A stretch of 5,671 nucleotides of DNA from Cytophagales bacterium (GTDB lineage: Bacteria > Bacteroidota > Bacteroidia > Cytophagales > Cyclobacteriaceae), in contig DPLR01000125.1 in NCBI GenBank assembly GCA_003541895.1, forward strand, positions 1 to 5,671, read 5' to 3'. Position numbers and translations under genes: made by a program. Shown piece by piece: positions 1-5,671 of this stretch. The notes under the pieces were generated by a model. That model was not told the origin of the DNA and ran no database searches. It was given only the letters and a program-made list of their open reading frames with translations. Position 1 is the first letter of the stretch. Each line of letters begins with the position of its first letter.

Positions 1-1239
1 GTTGAGGGCTTTTGGAATGACATGAATGAAATTGCTACGTGGGGAAACGCCATTCCTGAAAACCTCGAATTCAATTTTGAAGGACACAAAGCAACTTCAA
101 GACGCGGCCGAAATTTGTACGGAATGCAAATGGCCAGAAGTACGTACGAAGGAACCAAAAAATTAATGAGCGGCAAGCGTCCTTTTAATTTAACACGCTC
201 AGGCTTTGCTGGCATTCAGCGCTACTCGGCCATCTGGACAGGCGACAATGTTTCGTACGATGATCACATGATGCTGGGAATTCGCATAGTCAACAGTCTT
301 GGACTTTCGGGTGTTGCGTTTGCCGGTTATGATACCGGTGGTTTTGTTGGTGAAGCCAACTCTAAACTCTTTGCTCGGTGGATAAGCATCGCTTCGCTCT
401 CTCCTTTTTTCCGTACACATTCAATGATCAACACGCGCGACAGTGAGCCGTGGAGCTATGGCGAAGAAGTGGAAAACATCAGTCGTAATTACATCAAGTT
501 CAGGTATCAATTGATGCCGTACATCTATTCGCTTTTTTACGAAGCGTCACAAAGCGGAATGCCCATACAACGATCGCTGGCAATCAATTACACACACGAT
601 CATCTCGTTTATAACGGATTATATCAACATCAATATTTATTTGGCCCCAACATTCTGGTGGCTCCGGTAGAAAGTTTCAAAGAACTCGTGAAAGTGTATT
701 TCCCTGAGGGTGATTGGTATAATGTCTACACCGGAAAAATTTATTCAGGCAATCAGGAAGTAATTTTAGAATGTCCCATCCATCAGCTTCCAGTCTTTGT
801 CAAAGCAGGTTCTATTTTGCCAATGCAGAAATCAATGATGAACACGTCTGAAAAAACAGACGAACTAATTCTTCATGTATATCCAGGCAATCGACCGAGT
901 GAATTTGTTTTTTACATGGATGATGGCGAAACATTTCAATACCAACAAGGAGAATCCGTTACCCGAAAAATTTATTCGGAAAACAACAAAGTGTACCTCG
1001 CTCCTTCCGAAGGAAAGTATCAAGAGCATTTCAAAACGATCCAATTTATTTTTCATGGCCTTCAAGTTCAACACGTCAACGTGAACGGTGAACAAAGAAG
1101 TTTAGAAAGAATCACTCATTCTTTTTTCTCTCCATTAGAAAAATACGATCCGATAAACGAACCCGATTCCATGGGCGAAGAAAGTGTAACAACATTTTCA
1201 ATGGCCTACACGCGCCAGGCCCTTGAGTTAAAATGGTAA
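1..1239 (+). CDS. GH31 family alpha-glucosidase, C-terminal part (5' end outside window)
   Basis: Glycoside hydrolase family 31 enzyme, most likely an alpha-glucosidase that removes terminal glucose from maltooligosaccharides or related alpha-glucans by a retaining mechanism. The reading frame is open from base 1. The first codons read VEGFWNDMNE, the GH31 nucleophile motif, with the nucleophile Asp at bases 19-21; the true start therefore lies well upstream, and the ATG at base 22 is internal. The acid/base Asp lies in WTGDN (bases 244-246). Other family blocks follow: RPFNLTRSGFAGIQR before it, then AGYDTGGF, RWISIASLSPFFRTHS with the substrate-site His, and EPWSYG. A beta-rich C-terminal region contains FYMDDGETF, typical of the DUF5110-type domain. 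About 412 codons are present, roughly half of a usual 750-850-residue enzyme. No frameshift is seen. The transporter gene follows after 64 bases. Exact substrate specificity (alpha-1,4, alpha-1,6 or xyloside) and cellular location cannot be read because the N-terminus is missing. Confidence 0.95.
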   Translation, partial: VEGFWNDMNEIATWGNAIPENLEFNFEGHKATSRRGRNLYGMQMARSTYEGTKKLMSGKRPFNLTRSGFAGIQRYSAIWTGDNVSYDDHMMLGIRIVNSLGLSGVAFAGYDTGGFVGEANSKLFARWISIASLSPFFRTHSMINTRDSEPWSYGEEVENISRNYIKFRYQLMPYIYSLFYEASQSGMPIQRSLAINYTHDHLVYNGLYQHQYLFGPNILVAPVESFKELVKVYFPEGDWYNVYTGKIYSGNQEVILECPIHQLPVFVKAGSILPMQKSMMNTSEKTDELILHVYPGNRPSEFVFYMDDGETFQYQQGESVTRKIYSENNKVYLAPSEGKYQEHFKTIQFIFHGLQVQHVNVNGEQRSLERITHSFFSPLEKYDPINEPDSMGEESVTTFSMAYTRQALELKW

Positions 1240-1278
1240 TGGTTCTTGCTTCTAACTAAAACAAAGAGTTACCTTTAA
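1228..1278. repeat. Imperfect inverted repeat spanning the glucosidase stop and transporter leader
   Basis: TTAAAATGGTAA at 1228-1239 is complementary to TTACCTTTAA at 1269-1278 (ten paired bases in two blocks of five, with a two-base bulge), separated by 29 bases. The left arm contains the last codons and stop of the glucosidase; the right arm overlaps the weak -7 candidate of the transporter. It could be an operator-like or mRNA-folding element, but arms this AT-rich can pair by chance. Confidence 0.25.
1246..1277 (+). promoter_or_regulatory. Weak candidate promoter ahead of the transporter gene
   Basis: TTG at 1246-1248 and TACCTTTA at 1270-1277 are spaced by 21 bases, within the range for Bacteroidota -33 and -7 elements. 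The second element lacks the final G of TAnnTTTG. If real, transcription would start about 20 bases before the transporter ATG. The transporter could equally be read from a promoter upstream of the glucosidase. Confidence 0.22.
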
Positions 1279-1303
1279 TCAAATCTATAGTTGAACGAAT
1301 AGC

Positions 1304-2653
1304 ATGAGTTATCCCCACCACAAACCAAGACTTAACCTCCGACAGATATTCAACATGAGTTTTGGTTTCTTCGGCATTCAATTTGGGTTTGCCTTACAAA
1401 ACGGAAACGCTTCAAGAATCCTTACCACCTTCGGTGCAGACGTTGAACATTTAAGTTGGTTTTGGCTGGCCGCACCCTTAACAGGAATGATTGTGCAACC
1501 GCTCATAGGCTACTACAGTGATCGCACGTGGACTTCACTCGGCAGAAGAAGACCTTACTTTCTTGCAGGCTCTATCCTTGCGTCTACCGCATTGTTATTC
1601 ATGCCCAACTCACAAATACTCGCTTCACTCTTGCCACCACTTTATGTTGGCGCAGGAATTCTGATGGTGATGGATGCTTCGTTCAATGTTTCGATGGAAC
1701 CGTTCCGAGCTTTGGTTGCTGACTTACTTCCGTCCGATCAGCGCACCTTGGGTTTCTCTGTTCAAACTTGTTTGATTGGATTGGGTGCGGTAATTGGGTC
1801 AACATTGCCTTATGTATTAGCTGAATATTTTGATGTTGCTAAAGTGGGAGCAACATCCTCCGATGTTCCAGACAATGTAATTTTCTCTTTTTACTCAGGC
1901 GCATTTATTTTTCTCATCGCCATACTTTGGACAGTGGTTACCACAAAAGAATTTCCGCCCGATAAAGAGTATTTGAAAGAAGAAGCTTCCAAAGGAGCAA
2001 AAGGCCTGGCACAAATCTTTGGCGATTTCAAAAATATGCCAAAGACCATGAAGCAGTTAGGCCTCGTTCAATTCTTCAGTTGGTTTGCTCTTTTCTCTAT
2101 GTGGGTATTCACTACTTCGGCCGTTGCAACCCACGTGTATGGATTGCCGTCTGATGATCATTCATCGTTAAAATATAATGAGGCCGGCAATTGGGTTGGA
2201 ATTACGTTCGGGGTTTACAATGGTGTTTCGGCCATCTATGCTTTACTACTGCCATTCATTGCAGGTAAACTGGGACGAAAAAAAACGCACAGTATCTCTC
2301 TTATTGCCGGAGGAATAGGATTGATTTCCATCTATTTCATTCACGATTATCATCTTCTCATTTTATCTATGATTGGTGTTGGCATCGCTTGGGCAAGTAT
2401 TCTGGCAATGCCTTACGCCATTTTAGCCGGTGCAATTCCTCCGCAAAAAATGGGGATCTACATTGGAGTGTTTAACTTCTTCATCACGCTTCCGCAAATC
2501 TTCAATGGCGTTGTGGGTGGGCCGATCGTGAAATACGTGTATGGGTCACAAAGTATTTACAGCATTGTGATGGCCGGAGTATTTCTGCTGATTGCCGCCT
2601 TCTGCGTACGGTTTGTCGAAGACACCGATGACCCAGTCAACCAGTTGAAATAA
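1304..2653 (+). CDS. SLC45/GPH-like sugar transporter (major facilitator superfamily)
   Basis: Inner-membrane sugar transporter of 449 residues, probably a proton-coupled importer of maltose, another disaccharide or glucose. About twelve hydrophobic segments can be placed, near residues 17-37, 52-72, 84-101, 108-126, 150-175, 194-213, 252-275, 297-321, 329-346, 350-372, 384-405 and 415-436, with a charged loop at about 214-250 between the halves. The loop after the second segment carries D73-R74 and GRRRPY (80-85), the signature shared with SLC45 and plant sucrose transporters; the matching loop in the second half has GRKK (324-327). Blocks SFNVSMEPFRALVAD (126-140) and AWASILAMPYAIL (362-374) are also typical of this group. 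The ATG at 1304 is the first possible start after an in-frame TGA at 1292-1294, and it keeps the first membrane segment intact; no Shine-Dalgarno sequence is seen. The gene ends in tandem stops (TAATAA). The neighbouring alpha-glucosidase supports a maltose or maltooligosaccharide substrate, but that is inference from context. Confidence 0.9.
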   Translation: MSYPHHKPRLNLRQIFNMSFGFFGIQFGFALQNGNASRILTTFGADVEHLSWFWLAAPLTGMIVQPLIGYYSDRTWTSLGRRRPYFLAGSILASTALLFMPNSQILASLLPPLYVGAGILMVMDASFNVSMEPFRALVADLLPSDQRTLGFSVQTCLIGLGAVIGSTLPYVLAEYFDVAKVGATSSDVPDNVIFSFYSGAFIFLIAILWTVVTTKEFPPDKEYLKEEASKGAKGLAQIFGDFKNMPKTMKQLGLVQFFSWFALFSMWVFTTSAVATHVYGLPSDDHSSLKYNEAGNWVGITFGVYNGVSAIYALLLPFIAGKLGRKKTHSISLIAGGIGLISIYFIHDYHLLILSMIGVGIAWASILAMPYAILAGAIPPQKMGIYIGVFNFFITLPQIFNGVVGGPIVKYVYGSQSIYSIVMAGVFLLIAAFCVRFVEDTDDPVNQLK

Positions 2654-2686
2654 TAATTTCTAACTTGTATTGCTAATTACCGGAAT

Positions 2687-3916
2687 ATGTTTTTCCCAAA
2701 AGGGCGTTGTGCTATTCTCGTAGCGCTGATTTTTAGTTACGCAAGTGCGGTTGCTCAATCGTACGAGGCTTTCAAAACTCTTTCAAAAGAGATAGCCAAC
2801 CTTGCTACTCTTATTGATTCAACTCAACGAAAAAATGAAATAGAAAAATGGTGGAGCAGCCTTCAGCAACAAAATCAGATTCCCTTCATTGATGAAGACT
2901 CGGTCGCTTTTCTTTATCAGGGCGAGGCTAAATCTGTTTCGTGGGTGGGCGATTTCAATGGCTGGGGCTATGACAAAAATTTTCCGAGTCGTGGGGCAAA
3001 GATTCCGAACACGAACGTATGGTTCTTAAAATGTTCCTTCCCAAAAGATGCCCGGCTGGATTATAAAATCTTGACAGATGAAAATAACTATCTGTTGGAT
3101 CCAGAAAACAAGCATCAACAATGGAGTGGCGTTGGCGGTGGAAGCCCCAACTCTGAATTGCGCATGCCACAGTGGAAAGAAAGCCCTGAGCAGCAAGTAC
3201 GAAATGATATTCAACGCGGAGTAGTTCAAAATGATCTGCTGATCAACAGCAAAATAGTAGGCTATCAAATTAGTTACAGCGTTTACCTTCCGCAAGGTTA
3301 CGATGCTTTGCAAAACTTGCCAGTGATTTATGTTACCGATGGTTACGAATATTTACATCCGCGGTTAGGCAACATGGCCAATGTGCTCGACAACCTGATT
3401 GCAGAAAAAAAGATAAAGCCGGTGGTGGCAGTGTTTATCGATCATCGCGAGCCGATCAATCGATCGAACAATAAACGGATGCAAGAGTTGGCTATGAATT
3501 CTAAATACCTTGATTTCTTTGTGCAAGAACTTATTCCTACCGTGGAAAAAAAATACCATGTCTCCACCGACTTTACGCAGCGCGCCATTATGGGTGCATC
3601 CATGGGCGGGCTCACGTCAACCTACTTCGCTTTCACACGCCCCGATGTCTTTGGCATGGCCGCTATTCAGTCGCCTTCATTTTGGACGAAGCCACAGATA
3701 TATCAACTCTGCAACAATCCTGCTACCCCGCGCATGAAAATATCGATGAGCTCAGGGTTAATTAACGACACCAGTAAGGAAGGCAGAAAAATGAAAGACA
3801 TTCTTGCCGCCAACAGTTGCGAGTATCATTACCGCGAAGTAAACGAAGGCCATAGTTGGGGCAACTGGCGCAACCTTATTGATGTGATGCTCATAGATCT
3901 ATTCGGAATTCAATAA
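2687..3916 (+). CDS. Secreted CBM48-like / Fes-type alpha/beta-hydrolase esterase
   Basis: Predicted exported serine esterase of 409 residues. A signal peptide is clear: basic start, hydrophobic stretch at about 8-19, and AVA|Q cleavage near residue 23. Residues 25-65 look helical. Residues about 72-163 form an E-set/CBM48-like domain with the diagnostic WVGDFNGWG (86-94), followed by YKILTD and a DPEN motif (138-141), as in glycogen-branching-enzyme-type modules. The catalytic domain (about 185-409) is an enterochelin-esterase/esterase-D-type alpha/beta hydrolase: strand LPVIYVTDG (211-219), nucleophile elbow GASMGG with Ser305, likely acid Asp361, and His389 in EGHSWGNWR. All three triad residues are present, so it should be active. 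Known relatives include siderophore, feruloyl and acetyl-xylan esterases; the substrate here cannot be named. It starts 33 bases after the transporter, in the same frame but behind two in-frame stops, and is probably co-transcribed with it. That context suggests an acylated oligo- or polysaccharide, but this is inference. Confidence 0.88.
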   Translation: MFFPKGRCAILVALIFSYASAVAQSYEAFKTLSKEIANLATLIDSTQRKNEIEKWWSSLQQQNQIPFIDEDSVAFLYQGEAKSVSWVGDFNGWGYDKNFPSRGAKIPNTNVWFLKCSFPKDARLDYKILTDENNYLLDPENKHQQWSGVGGGSPNSELRMPQWKESPEQQVRNDIQRGVVQNDLLINSKIVGYQISYSVYLPQGYDALQNLPVIYVTDGYEYLHPRLGNMANVLDNLIAEKKIKPVVAVFIDHREPINRSNNKRMQELAMNSKYLDFFVQELIPTVEKKYHVSTDFTQRAIMGASMGGLTSTYFAFTRPDVFGMAAIQSPSFWTKPQIYQLCNNPATPRMKISMSSGLINDTSKEGRKMKDILAANSCEYHYREVNEGHSWGNWRNLIDVMLIDLFGIQ

Positions 3917-3920
3917 AAAG

Positions 3921-3951
3921 TTTTATAGGTCGGACGGAGTGTTTATCTTGG
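3921..3951 (+). promoter_or_regulatory. Candidate Bacteroidota-type promoter for the lipoprotein gene
   Basis: TATCTTGG at 3944-3951 differs from the Bacteroidota -7 consensus TAnnTTTG at one defined position. A TTTT run at 3921-3924 sits 19 bases upstream, where the loosely conserved T-rich -33 element is expected. Transcription would start near 3958, leaving a leader of roughly 15 bases before the ATG at 3973, which is usual for leaderless-like, Shine-Dalgarno-poor genes in this phylum. The assignment is by consensus only. Confidence 0.4.
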
Positions 3952-3972
3952 GTTTTAAATTTCCTCAAACCT

Positions 3973-5079
3973 ATGAAGACTCTCCGAGCATTCTTTACCA
4001 CTTCTGCTATCGCACTCTTGCTTTACTCGTGTGTTTCAGGCAAAGGAGCTTTAAAACAAGGCGATTATTATGATGCTGTTATAGAGTCGGTCAATCGCCT
4101 ACGCAGTAGTCCCAACAATAAAAAATCAATTCAGGTGTTAACGCAGGCCTATCCGTTGTGTATCGATTACATTGAATCAGGAATTCAGGATGGTTTGAAA
4201 TCTGACGACAATAAAAAATGGAGAAAGGCTGTTGCCGGTTACGAAAAAATCAACTTCATCAACAATCAGATTAAGACCTCCATTGGAGCCTCCAAAATTA
4301 TTACCAATCCGCAAACCCGATTTACTGAGCTAGCCAATGCGAAAGAGAAAGCGGCCGATGAAGCGTATAACGAAGGCATTAACTTCATGATGAAATCTAG
4401 CCGCGAAGATTACAAGCAAGCCTATTATGATTTCAAAGATGCGAATGATTTCAAGCAAGGTTACAAAGAATCAATTGAGATGATGACGCAAGCCGAATTC
4501 AAAGCAACCATTCGCGTGGCGTATGAAGAAATTAACAATTCGAATATCAATTACGGAAGCTTTCAGCCTACCATCAACTCGCTACAAAGACTTTTCCTTT
4601 CCATCAAACCCGCGGGACAAAAAGATACCGTGCCACCACATCAGTACTTAACCGTTAGGTTCAATGGATTTCAGGTGAACCGTCCTTCGGTGTCAACCCG
4701 AAATGAAAATATTCCAAGACAAATAAAAGTAGGCGAACAAAAAGGAGCAGACGGCAAAATGCAAGACGTTCTACAAACGGTAAGCGCAGATGTAACCTAT
4801 TTTCATAAAACAATTACGGCCGATGCGTATGCATCTGTAACCATTACTGATGCCGCTACGAATTCAATTCTTCAAAACCTCAACGTTAGCGGCCCTGTAA
4901 ACTGGACGAGCGATTGGGCTACTTACCGTGGCGATGGCCGAGCCTTAAATGGAACAAGTGCCGCTTTAGTGCAACGCAGAGAAACGTTTCCCAATGACCA
5001 AGAAATCTTCAACCAGGCTATTCGTAATCTGCAGGGCAACTTAAACCAGCAACTAAAATCCTTTTATAGTCAGTATTGA
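3973..5079 (+). CDS. Putative lipoprotein with TPR-like helical N-terminal half, function unknown
   Basis: I do not recognise a named family. The 368-residue product begins with a lipoprotein-type signal: MKTLR, a hydrophobic stretch, then LLYSC with the candidate lipidated Cys20. Tyr at the -2 position is not the canonical residue, so lipidation is likely rather than certain. Residues after the Cys (VSGKG) are not acidic, so the negatively charged surface-export signal described for some Bacteroidota lipoproteins is absent; a periplasm-facing anchor is the better guess. Residues about 24-190 are helical and look like degenerate tetratricopeptide-type repeats ([34 protein letters not shown]). 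Residues about 220-335 look beta-rich, with alternating hydrophobic residues and a distinctive [12 protein letters not shown] segment (315-326), and a short amphipathic tail ends the protein. A role as a scaffold or assembly factor in the cell envelope would fit the repeats but is speculative. A candidate promoter lies just upstream, so it may be transcribed independently of the sugar genes. Confidence 0.8.
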   Translation: MKTLRAFFTTSAIALLLYSCVSGKGALKQGDYYDAVIESVNRLRSSPNNKKSIQVLTQAYPLCIDYIESGIQDGLKSDDNKKWRKAVAGYEKINFINNQIKTSIGASKIITNPQTRFTELANAKEKAADEAYNEGINFMMKSSREDYKQAYYDFKDANDFKQGYKESIEMMTQAEFKATIRVAYEEINNSNINYGSFQPTINSLQRLFLSIKPAGQKDTVPPHQYLTVRFNGFQVNRPSVSTRNENIPRQIKVGEQKGADGKMQDVLQTVSADVTYFHKTITADAYASVTITDAATNSILQNLNVSGPVNWTSDWATYRGDGRALNGTSAALVQRRETFPNDQEIFNQAIRNLQGNLNQQLKSFYSQY

Positions 5080-5156
5080 TCGATTTGTTTTGCAGGCGAC
5101 ATTTTAGCATCGGCCAGTCGAACTTTTTTTACGTAGATAGGTTTACAATTTTATCT

Positions 5157-5671
5157 ATGAAGAAAAAACGTTTATTCATCGCTTTCCTTGTGGCACTCGT
5201 AGCTTCAGGAAATGCACAAACCAAAAACAACATGGAATCGAGCGAATTAAAAACAGCCACCTTTGGTGCGGGGTGCTTCTGGTGTACGGAAGCCGTGTTT
5301 CTAAATGTGAATGGTGTAACCAAAGTGGTTTCGGGCTACTCCGGTGGCAAAGTAAAAAACCCAACCTATCGCGAGGTGTGCTCAGGTCTTACAGGTCATG
5401 CCGAAGTGACTCAAATTACATTCGATCCAAAGAAAGTTTCTTTTGAAGAGTTGCTCGAAGTATTTTGGAATACGCACGACCCAACCACCTTAAACAGGCA
5501 AGGCGCTGACGAAGGAACGCAATACCGCTCTGTTGTTTTTTATGCCGATGAAAACCAGAAAAAAATTGCTGAGCAATACAAGAAGCAGCTAGAGGCATCG
5601 CACATTTATAAAAGCCCCGTTGTTACTGAGATCAGCCCGCTGACTACTTTTTATCCAGCAGAAGATTATCA
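5157..5671 (+). CDS. msrA: Exported peptide-methionine (S)-S-oxide reductase MsrA, 3' end outside window
   Basis: Methionine sulfoxide reductase A, which reduces the S-epimer of methionine sulfoxide in damaged proteins. The frame is open from the ATG at 5157 to the window edge, giving 171 codons plus two bases. The family signature [12 protein letters not shown] places the catalytic Cys at residue 40, with Glu45 nearby. Further family blocks are [38 protein letters not shown] and, at the edge, FYPAEDY, which normally continues with a conserved His. The first 20 residues (MKKKR, a hydrophobic run, GNA|Q) look like a cleavable signal peptide, so the enzyme probably works in the periplasm. A second Met at residue 26 would give a cytosolic form, but the clear signal peptide favours the upstream start. 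Cys43 forms a CxxC with the catalytic Cys, and Cys75 is a further cysteine; either might take part in recycling. The missing C-terminus may hold another resolving Cys or a fused MsrB domain, which cannot be judged here. Confidence 0.95.
   Translation, partial: MKKKRLFIAFLVALVASGNAQTKNNMESSELKTATFGAGCFWCTEAVFLNVNGVTKVVSGYSGGKVKNPTYREVCSGLTGHAEVTQITFDPKKVSFEELLEVFWNTHDPTTLNRQGADEGTQYRSVVFYADENQKKIAEQYKKQLEASHIYKSPVVTEISPLTTFYPAEDY

Noticed and set aside
865..1095. Overlapping open frames on both strands inside the glucosidase (minus 865-1095, plus 875-1084)
   Set aside because: Both lie wholly inside a well-supported GH31 coding region, show no recognisable domain, and have no start signals; they are shadows of the real frame.
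2641..2700. Transporter and esterase in the same reading frame, possible read-through fusion
   Set aside because: Two consecutive TAA stops separate them and the esterase has its own signal peptide directly after its ATG, so they are separate proteins and the shared frame is chance.
3026..3313. Minus-strand open frame of 95 codons opposite the esterase
   Set aside because: It lies opposite the CBM48-like domain and linker, whose motifs prove the plus frame; the antisense product resembles no family.
3438..3466. Three GATC sites within 30 bases
   Set aside because: They fall inside the conserved esterase coding region and show no regular spacing or repeat structure; chance is sufficient.
5097..5130. 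CGAC (5097-5100) pairing with GTCG (5117-5120) before a run of seven T, as a terminator after the lipoprotein gene
   Set aside because: The stem is only four base pairs with a 16-base loop and sits three bases from the T run; too weak to call an intrinsic terminator.
5138..5145. TAGGTTTA as a -7 promoter box for msrA
   Set aside because: It lacks the final G of the consensus, has no TTG-like element at the expected distance upstream, and would leave a leader of only about five bases.

Overview
The window looks like a piece of a Bacteroidota chromosome, most likely from the Cytophagales or a relative. The protein sequences resemble families common in that phylum. None of the starts has a convincing Shine-Dalgarno sequence. 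One intergenic gap holds a near match to the Bacteroidota -7 box (TAnnTTTG). The assignment rests on sequence character only, without a database search.

All five genes lie on the + strand with short gaps (64, 33, 56 and 77 bases). From left to right they are: the C-terminal half of a GH31 alpha-glucosidase (1-1239, cut by the left edge, with the catalytic nucleophile at its very start); an SLC45/GPH-like sugar transporter of the major facilitator superfamily (1304-2653); a secreted two-domain protein with a CBM48-like N-terminal domain and a Fes/esterase-D-type alpha/beta-hydrolase domain (2687-3916); a lipoprotein of unknown function (3973-5079); and the start of an exported methionine sulfoxide reductase A (5157-5671, cut by the right edge).

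The first three genes make a plausible alpha-glucan/maltooligosaccharide group. The glucosidase releases glucose from oligosaccharides, the transporter moves a di- or oligosaccharide or glucose across the inner membrane, and the CBM48-esterase may act on a decorated glucan outside the cytoplasm. The 33-base gap between transporter and esterase suggests co-transcription. The lipoprotein has its own candidate promoter and probably begins a separate unit with no clear link to sugar use. The msrA gene is a further independent cell-envelope function.

No RNA genes, CRISPR arrays, insertion sequences or genes on the minus strand are visible, and no stretch without a gene exceeds 77 bases. I see no clearly novel multi-gene system. 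The points most worth following are the function of the CBM48-esterase beside maltose-type genes, and the unrecognised lipoprotein.
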